Below, one piece after another: positions 24,874 through 35,700 of a stretch of 64,000 nucleotides of DNA. Numbering within the stretch: the stretch's first letter is position 1; each line of letters starts with the position of its first letter. The stretch is taken from NCBI RefSeq assembly GCF_013373865.1, contig NC_050470.1, forward strand, positions 20,788,667 to 20,852,666. The letters run 5' to 3'. A program made the translations under genes and the position numbers. The stretch is from Monomorium pharaonis (Eukaryota; Arthropoda; Insecta; Hymenoptera; Formicidae). The notes under the pieces were generated by a model. The model was not told the origin of the DNA. It saw nothing but the letters and a program-made list of their open reading frames with translations, and did no database searches.

Positions 24874-25325
24874 AGTATGTAAGCAGTTACGACATATTCT
24901 TAAAGATTTGTGCAAGATTTTAATCTGTAATTAATTCATTTAAGACTAAGAAATGGCTAATATTTTTTTAAATTTAAGAATTTATTATTTTGTCTACATG
25001 GTCATTAAAAATTGTCTCCAAAAATTGTTTCAAAATATTATTATTGTAATATAAATAAAAATATATTTTTATATAAATTTTTATTTGAAAAATTCACGCA
25101 CATGTAAATAAAATAGCCAACACTAATTTAAAATAAATTGTTTAAATGTAATCACATAAAAAAAGAAACACCGATTGTAATCAAAGCTGGATTTCTAATT
25201 TGATAATATTTTATTTATAAATTATATGTTGGAAAATAATAATAAATTAAAAGTGTAGGGAATATAAGATATTCGGGAATGTAATTTATTACAGAGGTAC
25301 GAGATGTGAGTTTTTCGGAGGGCTA
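24874..25325. other. AT-rich insert beside the non-LTR element
   Basis: No gene is seen. It may be the 3' untranslated tail of the minus-strand non-LTR element or older inserted DNA. A TAATAAATT stretch on the minus strand near 25287 could serve as a polyadenylation signal. Confidence 0.4.
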
Positions 25326-25350
25326 TAATAATAATAATAATAATAATAGT
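25326..25350 (-). repeat. (TTA)n trinucleotide run
   Basis: Eight or so ATA/TTA units at the 3' side of the non-LTR coding region. It may be the element's own 3' tail. Confidence 0.75.
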
Positions 25351-25426
25351 GACGGGGGCGGTCCTCCTGCGAAGCCCACTTTGGCACTTAGACCGAGTCC
25401 ATTGTGCCTCCCCGTTATCAGCTGCC

Positions 25427-26290
25427 CTAGCGGGGCCCCGCTTCCTTCCAAAAGCGGAGCAGATCCGCCACAGGCAGCTGCCTCACCTGGTCCTGTTCTA
25501 GAAAACCTGAGCCCAGCAGATGTGTTCTTGGTCCGACCAGTGCTGGGCAATTCCCAAGAATGTGGAGGCTAGTTTCCTCCTCTTCACCGCACAACCTACA
25601 GCTGGGCGTATCGCTACGACCCAATTTGTGCAGGTGATAGTTGAGATCCCCATGGCCCGTAAGCAGTTGTGTCGCGAGCCTGGCGTCCCTCCTACCTAGA
25701 GATCTTATGCTCTTGGCCAGGTCCTCGCTAGGACATTCCCCCAGCATGGCCCTAGCCTATCTGCATTTGTTCTCTGTTTCTTCCTTCCAGTATTCAAAAT
25801 ACTGGTCCCGGAGCCAGCCCCTGATTCTCCCCCTGCCTAGGCAGAAAGAGATCCCAACAGCCGGCTCCGGTCCCAACAGCCTTGTTTCGGCCGCCTCCTT
25901 AGCGAGCAGGTCCGCCATTTCGTTGCCCTTGATCCCTGCGTGCCCAGGGACCCATACCAGGCCGACATCATTCTTCTGCGCCAACTCATCCAGTACGCAC
26001 TTGCAGTCCCAGACCAGTCGCGAGTTAATTCTTGGACCCTCAAGCGCCTTAAGCGCCGCCTGACTGTCCGAGCAAATCCGGATGCGCCTTCCCACCCTAT
26101 CAGATTCTAATCTGATGCTAAGGTTCTGGGCACATCTCATGATGGCTAACACCTCCGCCTGGAAAACCGTAGCGTGCTCGCCAAGCGGAACGACGATTCT
26201 TGCCCGGTCGCGCTAACAGTAAAGACCAGCTCCAGAGCCCGCACTCGTTCTGGAGCCATCCGTGAACCAGACGTCCCCGTCCCGAGAAAC
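25427..26290 (-). pseudogene. RNase H and C-terminal zinc motif of the non-LTR element
   Basis: Read on the minus strand: DVWFTDGSRTSAGSGAG (first catalytic Asp), a premature TAG about six codons later, then EVLAIMRCAQ (Glu), RICSDSQAALKAL (Asp) and WVPGHAGIKGNEMADLLAKE (His/Asp region). A one-base shift precedes LNYHLHKLGR and the cysteine motif CRLCGEEEETSLHILGNCP. In relatives the RNase H degrades the RNA template. The stop and shift show it is dead. Confidence 0.88.
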
Positions 26291-26314
26291 CGGTCCCTTA
26301 GAGCCGTTCCACTC

Positions 26315-28648
26315 TCAGCGCCCGGGGAAGCTTATCCTGTACCCTCTTTCGAAGGTACGAATCACAGGCCTATTCTGTCCCATTGCAAAAATGGTGCCCG
26401 ATAGGATTCCTTCGGGAAATCTCGTGTGGAGGGCTCCTGCCTTCCACCTTGATTCACACCTTAGGCGATAGGCCGCCGCCGCCGCGGCCGCCACTATCAC
26501 CCGATCGAGGGGCTCGACGCCAAGCAGCATCCCCATCGCCACCACCGGCGTGGTCCGCATGGTCCCCAGAGCCCCTCTTAAAACTAAAGCTCTGACGTGC
26601 TCCAACGCTAACTTAGCGGTCTTTCTTAAAACCCTTGGCCACCATACGACAGACGCGTAAAGCAGCCTAGGTTTGAGTATCGCCGTGTATATCCAGTGGA
26701 CCATTTTCGGTTTGAGACCCCAGGTCTGCCCGAATGTCCTTCTGCATATCCAGAAGTAGGAGCACACACTCCTACAACGGTTCTCGAGATGTTCCTTCCA
26801 TGTCAGCTTCCTATCTAGGATCACTCCCAGATATTTAGTCGATACAGTTGGAACTAATCTCGTTCCCCCAAGGACCGGCCCCTCCACCCCGCCTACCTTG
26901 TACCTGCGAGTGAAGATTACGAGCCCGGTCTTCAGTGAATTCATCGCCAGACCAGTCTCGCCACACCACTCCTCAATCACCTCTAAGGCTCTCTGCGTGA
27001 GCTCCAGAAGCGTCTCCAAAAAGGGTCCTCGCATCAGGATAGCCAGATCATCCGCATATCCTAATGTAAAGAAGCTCCTTTCGTTCAGCGTCCTGAGCAG
27101 TCTATCCGCCACCAGACACCACAATAGTGGAGAAAGAACTCCCCCTTGCGGGCAGCCTCTCTTCACCCATCCACTGACCTTCACTGTTCCCAATGAGGCC
27201 GTTACCTGTCGCCCGAGCATGCCTCTGATCCAATCCACGATCCTTTCCGGCACACCCCTGCGAGTAGCTTCCTCACACACCACCTCGTGTGGTGTGTTGT
27301 TGAAGGCTCCTTCTATGTCTAGAAAGGTGCCAACCACGAAGCCCTTCCTCTCCAATTGCTCCTCGATAAACGATACAGCGGAGTGAAGCGCCGATTCTGT
27401 GGAGTATCCCGTGCGATACGCGTGCTGATTCACGTGCAGCGGGTGCTGCAGTAGAACCACGTTGCGTATGTAGACATCCACCAGCCTTTCCAGCGTCTTA
27501 AGAAGAAAAGACGTTAGGTTGATTAGACGAAAATCCTTGGCGGAGCTGTAGCCCGTTCTTCCCGCTTTGGGAATGAACACAACTCTCGCCTGCCTCCAAG
27601 CCCTGGGTGTATAGCCCAGTGCCAAACAAGCCCTTAGCGTCCGCGTGAGCGGCCCGGTGATCTGCTCCAGCCCTTCCTGGAGAAGGGCCGGAAATACCCG
27701 GTCCGGCCCAGCCGACTTGAAGGGCTTGAAACCTCCTACGGCCCATTTGACCTTGTCAGGCCCAACAATTTTTGCCGCAAGAGACCAGTCCTCTCCTCGT
27801 ACCCTACGGAGATTTAAGTTTCCCTGGTGGACGTCTTCCTCTGGGCCTCCGCGGAAGCCCGGAAAGTTCGACTCTAGCAGGTGATTTAGGCATCGCTCTC
27901 CAGACGCCATCGTCCCATCGTCAAGCCGAATGGCCTCCAGAGCCGCGTCCCGATCCCTGGCTAAGACTCTGCCGAGCCTAGCGGCTTCAGGTATCCCCTC
28001 CACCGACTCGCAGAATCTCCTCCAGCTCTCCTTTTTAGCCCTTACCACAGAGTCTCTATAGGCCTTCTGAGCACTTCGGTGAAGGTCCCAGTCAGCCTGG
28101 CGGCCCGTGTTCCTGGCCCTGTTCCAGGCACGACGTGCAGCACTCCTAAGCTGCTGTAGCTTGGGGTTCCACCAGGCAACTTCCTTAGTATTCCTCACTG
28201 TCCTTTCTAGGCAGTTGTTCTCAAAGCTGCCGACGAGAGCCCTTTGCAGATGCTCGACGCACAGCTCGATCTCTTGAGGGGTCCCATGTCTTTTGGGAAA
28301 CTCCCTAAGACCGACAGCCAGGTCCTCTCGAAACGAGTTCCAGTCCGTCTTCCTCGGGTCCCTCACTGTTCTTACCTTCGCTTGCACTTTAGCCAACCTG
28401 AAGGTGATCTGTCTGTGATCCAACAATGAGGGCTCGTCAGAGACCCTCCAGCCGGTCACCTCCCGCGCTATCTGTCTTGAACAGAAGTTAGGTCCAGAAC
28501 CTCCCTTCTCACTGCCGTGACAAAGGTAGGCTCCCTGCCTCTGTTGAGAATCTCTAGGTCTGTGGACACCAGAAATTCCAACAGCTTTTCGCCTCTCCTG
28601 TTGGTGTCCGTGCTCCCCCACACCGTGTGGTGCGCGTTCGCATCGCAC
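26315..28648 (-). pseudogene. Reverse transcriptase of the non-LTR element
   Basis: A 777-codon frame. After an endonuclease-RT linker, RT motifs appear in order: VVFIPKAGR, DFRLINLTSFLLKTLERLVD, HAYRTGYSTESALHS, GTFLDIEGAFNNTPHE (first catalytic Asp), GCPQGGVLSPLLW, and FTLGYADDLAILMRG with the YADD catalytic pair. The thumb ends TKYLGVILDRKLTWKEHL. The catalytic residues are intact, but the frame is shifted from the endonuclease before it and the RNase H after it. In relatives it performs target-primed reverse transcription. Confidence 0.93.
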
Positions 28649-29062
28649 CCCAATATAAGGGGAAGTTGCTCCTTTTGGCAGAACTCCACCAGTCGTACAA
28701 CCCGGTCTGATGGCAGCGGATCGTCCTCTTCGTGTGAGAAGTAGCCCGACGCCACTACCATCCTTGTTTTGATCCCGGTCCCGCTGGCGTCTCCTCTATC
28801 ACAACTGCTACCAAGTCCCTGGAACAGAAATCTGGCTCTCCAGCCCTTTAACGGCCACACAGGCCCTAGGCCGGTCCTCGTGCGGTGACCTAAACAGCCT
28901 ACCGCACCCCGCCAGACCCCTAATACAGCCTCGGACCAGCCAAGGTTCTTGTATTAGTGATATGGCTGTGTGCACCCCAGCTTGGCGCCTGGCAAAAACA
29001 GTCGAGGCTCCTTTGCTGTGGTGCAAGTTGATTTGGGTGAAGCCTACCCCGGTCAGGCCCAC
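28468..29062 (-). pseudogene. Endonuclease domain of the non-LTR element, frameshifted
   Basis: Two overlapping frames together show an exonuclease-endonuclease-phosphatase fold. 28808-29062 gives FTQINLHHSKGAS (Asn) and SLIQEPWLV (catalytic Glu). 28468-28860 gives LPLILGCDANAHHTVWGS (Asp/Asn) and NRRGEKLLEFL. A frameshift lies between about 28810 and 28860, and another near 28470 before the RT. In active relatives it nicks the target DNA strand. Confidence 0.85.
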
Positions 29063-30311
29063 TACGAAGACGAGACCTTTGGATCGGGCCCCTTCCTACC
29101 CTTTCCCGCCCCCTCCTGAAATGGACCGGTCACTTTAAAAGTGACCCGGTCCATCCCAAGATGGGGCCTAAAGTCCAGCGCCTTAAGCCTATTGACGCTG
29201 AACTGGGGGATGCCGAGAATGAGGTTTCTACCCTCGCAGGTAGTCCCCACATTCTCAGCATAGACGCGCCAGTTTGAGATGACGATCCCCGGATTCTGCC
29301 GCTCCAGCAGCCCCAGGACCGCAGCCGCGCCCACGGGAGGTCCCGGGACCCACACCGCAGCCCTGTACTGCTTTTGCAGCACCTTCAGTCCCGCCACCCC
29401 AAGCTTGGCGCCCTCCCACGGCACGATGCCCCCGATCCGGCTTTCGAGCCATTTCAGGGACTCCGCGCACCTCACCACCGCAGCCCCCCCCCCTCAGAGT
29501 GGTGTTGTCAAATCTGGGCAGGGTAACCTCTCGGATCCCCTGGATCTCCTTGAAGACCGCACCCCTCAGCTGCGACAGCTGCTCAGCAGTCATCGCAGCA
29601 TCCGGGTACCCCTCCTCGACAATCACCCTCGTCAGAGGGTCCGCGGCGTCGACGTAAGCATGGGTCCCCTGGACTCTCTGCTTTTTTTTCGCCCCTTCTG
29701 CCGATTGCGGGGTCCCATCGGGGTCCTTCCGGCGTTTATTGCCGGAGTTCCCCGGAGGCCCCCCAATCGGCGTCTGGGGGATAGTCGAGGACGAGGAAGA
29801 AGAGATCCCCGGAACGGCTGGCGAGGGCCCAGTCCCAGTCCCAGCCTGAGCCTGGTCCCGAACTCCCCCCCCTCCGCTCCCGAGCCCTCCTCTTCGCGGC
29901 TCCGGAGAGTTTCTTTTTGCAAAGATCCTCTTCCTTCGCCGGTTCGTCCGTTGCGGTTTCGGTGCCTCCCGTGCCCCCAAGGGCCCGCTCGGCACTCGAA
30001 ACCACCCCTTCCTCCACGGTCTCGGTGCTTCCCGTGCCCATAGAGGTCCGTTCGGCTCCCGATCCCGCTTCTTCCACCCTTCCGGAGTCCTCGGGCGAAG
30101 CCTCCATCGGGGTGTCTTCAGTGAGTTCATTGTTTTTGTTTTTGAAATTAGACGTCTCTATTTTGTTCCCACGAGCAGCTAGGGAAATATGTGGTCCACC
30201 CACGCAGAGCCCCGCATGTGTGGGTAAGGCTAAATACTCTGAGGTTTCGCCTGGTTCCCCAGAGGCATCGTTCAAGACACTGCTCCCCCAGTGCCACGCA
30301 GCCCTCGCCAC
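29062..30311 (-). pseudogene. ORF1 of the non-LTR element, broken into three frames
   Basis: The minus frames 29736-30311, 29255-30130 and 29062-29478 overlap and shift. The first parts are Pro/Ser/Glu-rich and low complexity. The last contains AESLKWLESRIGGIVPWEGA and AVWVPGPPVGAAAVLGLLER, which I associate with the DUF4780 domain found in insect non-LTR ORF1 proteins (from memory, not searched). The ORF1 product would bind RNA. It lies directly upstream of the endonuclease start. Confidence 0.65.
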
Positions 30312-30938
30312 AATGGCTTCCAGCTTGGCTTGGGTCGTTCGGACGGCTATAGATACGATTGACTTGATCTGAGACGTTCTGCTTGCAATTTTATGATCGA
30401 ATACATTTAGTCTTAAGCGTAAACATTAACTGGTTAAATGGCAATACCGTTACGTCCCTGAATTTCACGGAGTGGGAGTGAAACCAAGGGGAGATAACCC
30501 CGCGTTAGCGAACCAGAGCTCCGAACAGTCCGCTAACGCGGGGTTCCACTGTACTCGTAAAAAGGTAAAAGGGATCGAGATGAACATAAAAGTCCAATAT
30601 TGTCTTGGATTAGGTCTTGGGTTAAGTTTCGGGTTAGGTCCACCAATAATCAAGATATTAATTTTTCAAATTATGCGAATGAGAACGCGCCGAGAAAAAA
30701 GCTCGATCCGCTTGAGCCATAACACGGAAAAAAATCTATTATGAATGTTTAATAAGCTTTTATTATTTACTTTTCACAATTACGATAGAAATTAATTAGA
30801 TTATTTGAGAATTCTATATTAATAGTTAATATCTTGATTATTTGCAGACCTAACCCAAGACAATATTGGACTTTTATGTTCATCTCAATCCCTTTTACCT
30901 TTTAACGAAAAATGGTCCACGTGCGTTGGGACACCCTG

Positions 30939-31436
30939 TATATATATATATATATATATACTATATATATAATAGCATTTAAAGTATTTATACTATTTAG
31001 ATAATAATATAGTGCTTTTGACAAATAACAAAGAGATACATATTTTTATGTTCTTTTTAATAAAATCAAAAAATGTGTTATAAAAATTTTATGCTTTGTA
31101 AAAAAAAATAAAAAGACACTTATATTTGTTATACCTTTCTATAGTGTTACGTCTTTTTATAAAAATTTTAATATAAACTAAATTATATAAATTTATAATA
31201 AATTTGTATGTGGTATTCTTTTTGAACTAATTTCGAACCAATTATGTGAATTCATAACGAATTTAAATATTGAATTCTTTTTTAACTCATTTTGACTAAA
31301 TTATGTGAATTCATAACAAATTTAAATATGGTACTCTTCTTGAACTCATTTCGAACAGATTATGTAAATTCTTAAAGAATAAAAAAAGGTGAATTCTTTT
31401 TGAACTTAAAAGGATCATCTGTGCTATCTGGGTAGA
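30939..31436. repeat. TA microsatellite and right end of a CCCAGATA-type element
   Basis: TA repeats (30938-30971) follow foldback F. A degenerate repeat of AATTCTTTTTGAACT and ATTATGTGAATTC words runs from about 31200, ending TGTGCTATCTGGG at 31436 followed by TA. That is the right terminus of the CCCAGATAGCAC family. Its left terminus was not found. Confidence 0.55.
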
Positions 31437-31936
31437 GATGACGAAGTCATATTAAGTTAAAGTTGCAGAAAGATATTGTTACTATTTTGTATTCAACAAA
31501 ATATATTACAAAAATGCTATTTTCAGCATATGAAATTGATTCATTCACTTAATTTATAAGTCAGTTGTATTGAATTTCGTACTTAATGGTTATTTAGATT
31601 GTTGATTATAAAAATAACATAAAAATTGTCAAATTCAAAATGGCGGCTACAAAATATCGAATAAAATGATTTCAAAAATGTAATTCTGGGAAATTTTTAA
31701 TCAAAAACTATGCATTTTAGTAAAAACCCGAAAGAAACCTTTTTTTATTACAAATTTTGTGAAGAATATAACTATTTTTTTATCCCCAAATTTTGAATTG
31801 TTATGTCGACGTCCGCCATATTAGATCCGTCATTTTGAATTTTTAAATTTTAATCTCGGATTCGGTTTTAGTATGATCTAAAACATACAGATGCGACAAG
31901 ATCTATCCAACATAATTGCTAGAAAAAATGTGCCCC
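31437..31936. other. AT-rich spacer upstream of GRHPR
   Basis: No gene or recognised element in these 500 bases. Confidence 0.5.
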
Positions 31937-31940
31937 TTAA

Positions 31941-32499
31941 GGGGATGCTGGACTGCCTCTCAAACTTGATCGAGGTCGATAATGTAGAGTCATTCGTGCA
32001 CATCATTTATGAGATTTCGTATATATTTCTTTTATAGATTTAGAAATTTTTTTCCAAAATTAAAATACATTTATTTATATTAATCTGTGAATTAAACTAG
32101 TGCTCTGTTTCTATCCTCGGACCGCCTCGGACCGATTCCTCACTCACACATATATACAAAATTTTCTCTGAGGCCTTTTTCTTACCAAAGCTTCTAGCTC
32201 ATTTCTGCAAGCATTTTATTATTCTTTCAAGTAATAAGATTAGTGCGTCCTAGTTATTTATACGTACAGAGTCTTTAAAACTTATGTGTTGCAGATGAAA
32301 GACACGAGACGACTGCACAAAAATATAATTTTCTAACTTTTTTTGTTTTTTACATGAAATTATAGGGAGGCACTATTTATTATTGTCTATACTTTAATTC
32401 TGGAGAAGGATTTTTAATTCTATAAAATCAGTAAAAAAATAGGCCTATAATTAAAAATAGTAACGTTCAATCGGTAAAACAGACAACTCCAGCATCCCT
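31941..32499. mobile_element. TTAA-flanked MITE (GGGATGCTGGA ends)
   Basis: The left end GGGGATGCTGGAC and the inverted right end CTCCAGCATCCCT are flanked by TTAA (31937-31940 and 32500-32503). TTAA duplication is characteristic of piggyBac and Kolobok transposons. It is non-coding, 559 bp, and ends about 185 bases before the GRHPR start codon. Confidence 0.7.
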
Positions 32500-32683
32500 T
32501 TAAAGGGTTAAGTCGTTACAATGCGCAAATACGCTACAATGATCACGACTACGATAAAGAGCACAAATGATAAGTGTAATATAGCTTTGCTTTATTTTTA
32601 AATATCGCTTCGCTTTATTTTTAAATATCTGTATCAGATAAGACATTTTAAAATATCTGTATCAACCTTATTTAAACAGTACA

Positions 32684-32763
32684 ATGAGTTTATCAACTCT
32701 ACCTCGTGTTTTGGTGACTAGTAATGAAGTACCTGCTGTCGGTATCGATTTGCTCCGCACAAA
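32684..32763 (+). CDS. GRHPR: GRHPR-like exon 1
   Basis: The ATG in ACAATGAGTT opens MSLSTLPRVLVTSNEVPAVG. The donor is AA|GTAAGT. It ends two bases into a Lys codon. No earlier in-frame start was examined beyond the local AT-rich leader. Confidence 0.9.
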
Positions 32764-35700
32764 GTAAGTCTGAATAAACTTAATTGAAATATTTAAAAAG
32801 ATTGTAGAGATTACTTGTTATTTTTATCATTGTTGACATAGATGCAATGTTACTATTATACCGGAAAGCGTCAGTAAGCGAGAACAAGTATTGCAAGCTC
32901 TTCCTGGTCATGACGCTGTATTCCTCGCTGGCCATCATATTGTCAACAGCGAGTTTCTGGACATTGCTGGTAAAGATCCATTTTATTGATTTTCTTGATA
33001 ATATTTCCACAAATTATGCAATTCAAATGTTCCTATATAATTTCATATTTATTAAAGAAGATATACTATTTAAATTTGATTAAAGTTTTTATAAGGACTT
33101 GTTATGGCCTTTTCGTGCTGCGCATCAGATAATGCTAATGCTAATGCTGTAACAGGCATAAATAGACTAAAATGCATAAATAATAACTTTAATATGTCAT
33201 AACTCCGCCCAAAAAATTGAACAGGCTTTTTTTTCAATTTGTAGGGAAAAGATCATTTTACGATATTTTACGAATTCTTATAAAGGTTGCAAAAAAAATT
33301 TATTGCACCCTGTGGAGCGCGTTAAAGTATGAAAATTTTTAAACACAAAACACATATTTTTGAAGAGATGCTGAAAAGAAAAAAGGAGAGAATCAAAATT
33401 TGACAAATGCTCTTTAAAGTAGAGACTTCACACTTTAAAATAAAAAAACTTTCCAATACGATAAGTTACAGAATTAATTACTTTTAAGTTACACAATTTA
33501 AGAGTGATACCTTTTCATGCTCAGTGCTCATTTTTAGTATTAAAAAGCATAATATAAAAATTGTATAAAATATGTGCATAATATAATCATAATGCTGGTT
33601 ATTTGATAAAAAAATTTTTTTAGGCGGCTATCTTCTTTTTCATTTTATTCAAAATTATAAAAAAATAATATAATAATTTTAAAAATTTTTAAACGAAATG
33701 TAAAGGTCGCTATTGTAATATAGTATTTTTTTACCTTTTAAATAAAATCATCCTTACAAATAATAATATATTACAAAAAATATATACTGAGCAACAAAAT
33801 TAGCGCAACAAAAATTTGTACAAAAATATTACTTCAATAATCGTAACAACATATTTCAACGAAAATCAAATCAGCTCCGGACACTTGTTCTTATCAGTAC
33901 AAGCGCCGAATATTTTGAAGTATAGAAATACGATGTATGTACTGAGAATATCACGCAATATGTATCACTTACATTTGTAGAATATATATAACTCATATAT
34001 GTTCAATAGGATAAGTGATACATATTGCGTGATATTCTCAGTACATACTGCATCATATTCGTATACTTCAAAATATTCGGAGCTTGTACTGACAAGAACA
34101 AGTGACCGGAGCTGATTTGATTTTCGTTGAAATATGTTGTTAAACATAAAAAGCTAAGAGACATGTGTTTTTTATATGTGCGAAATTTTATGTTTAGGAG
34201 GTGAAACACCCGTTTTCAAAAATTTTTTTTTTTGGAGCGAATATTGTTAGAAGTATAAAAAATACAAACAAATTGTTTAAAATAAAAGTTGTATAGTTTA
34301 AAAAGTACTTTAAAGTTGTACAAAAAAAAATTCTTAATTTTTATGTTTAACGAAATATCCCTATCTCAATTTTTTTTATAAATTATTTTTATACATCCCA
34401 ATGAACACGCTGTGAGCATTTACGGAACATTTATAAAACATATTGCACATAAATGTTACAGACCAGCACAACGAACTAATAATGTGACAAGTATTTGACG
34501 TAACGAGACTATAACTGTTACGTATGTCTGTGTTGTCACTTTTTCATTGCATAGTTACGTAACATTTACATAATTTTGTTGACGTCAATAAGCCAAATGT
34601 TAATGTTTCGTAAATGTGATGTTACTATTGTAATGTTATTGCGCCATCATGTTTAATACATAACAATTACGTAATTTTGATAACGTCAATGAGCGTAACA
34701 TAAAAATTTCGTAAATGCAGCATAAATGTAATAATGTTATTGTGACATCATGTTTAATACATAACAATTACGTAATTTTGATGACGTCAATGAGCGTAAT
34801 ATAAAAATTTGGTAAATGCAGCATAAATGTGATAACCCAGCAAACACAAAGTTACATGTAACACGTGTGTTATATTACAATTACATTGTTGAGTGAGAAA
34901 TTATAACTAACAGGCACGTTACATGTAACTTTGTGTTTGCTGGGAATGTTATTGTGACATCATGTTTAATACGTAACAATTATGTAATTTTGATGACTTC
35001 AATGAGCTTAACATAAAAGTTTTGTTAATGTAGCATAAATGTGATAATGTTATTACGACATCATATATCTTTAACACTTTCCGTGCCACGTGAATCACTG
35101 TAATCCATTCTGGACTTCCCACTGTTATTATTATTACTTATTAATTATTTATTAAGCATAAGAAGAAATATAATTTTATTAAATAAAAATAAAAATAATA
35201 ATTTGTTAAATAATAAATAATTTACAATTATGCGGAAATTTTGATTATAGCCTCTTGTAATTATTATATCTTTTTAGTTTACATACTGCATTTAGTAAAA
35301 TAGTTTTGTAGTTAGTATATACGCAATCTATTAAAATCAATAACATTCTACTTGAACCAGGTAAAATCTATTTACATATCAGCCGATTAGAACTTATTCT
35401 ATATTATATAAATTTAAAAAGTATGTAGTTCGCGGATTGCCGCTAGGCGACGCACGCGGCATCTTTCTCCTAATGCAATTTACACTCCAAAGGCTACATA
35501 AACAGACCACCCACGATGACAGAAACCGGATCAATCTATGTTATCATAGTGAGCTTTCGGGGCATATGTATTTTTTATTACGTCTTAAAGACACATCTTA
35601 GCTGTTATGGCTAAATTTTAGCTTCGGTAAGAAATCCTTTTTAAGAAAAATTAAGTAAAAACGACATAATAGTTACAAGAAGAATCTTTCTGGTACGTAA

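Larger units (their letters stand above)
25326..30461 (-). mobile_element. Non-LTR retrotransposon with RNase H (I/Loa-like), degenerate
   Basis: On the minus strand the order is ORF1, apurinic-type endonuclease, reverse transcriptase, RNase H, then a CCHC-like motif. There are no LTRs. A (TTA)n run at 25326-25350 sits at the 3' end, as in I-type elements that end in short simple repeats. An RNase H after the RT points to the I/Loa side rather than R1 or Jockey elements lacking it, but the exact clade is not decided. Multiple frameshifts and an RNase H stop make it inactive. It lies inside the split Tigger MITE. Confidence 0.85.
24769..30551. mobile_element. Split Tigger-type MITE (CACTGGAACCCC family)
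   Basis: The left piece, 24769-24873, and the right piece, about 30462-30551, together equal the complete 206-bp element at 11934-12139 in reverse orientation. TA flanks both outer ends (24767-24768 and 30552-30553). It is interrupted at GCAATGCAGTC by 5.6 kb carrying the non-LTR element. Confidence 0.8.
24740..30938. mobile_element. Foldback element F (interrupted)
   Basis: Ends CAGAGTGTCCCAACGCACGT on the left and the inverted ACGTGCGTTGGGACACCCTG on the right, in a TATATA context. Just inside, GGTAAAAGGGATCGAGATGA (30564 on) pairs with the inverted copy ending CCCTTTTACC near 30900, along with the CCAATATTGTCTTGG repeats. The left arm is split at 24767 by a Tigger-type MITE, which carries everything up to 30551. 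Removing it leaves a hairpin of about 410 bp. It lies six bases from element E. Confidence 0.8.

Noticed and set aside
30600..30645. GGTTAGG-like words suggesting an interstitial insect telomere repeat
   Set aside because: Only two or three imperfect words occur and they belong to the palindromic arm of foldback F; there is no TTAGG array.
34540..35062. Regular repeats that could suggest a CRISPR array
   Set aside because: The units are directly adjacent 100-bp tandem copies without unique spacers, in a eukaryotic intron.
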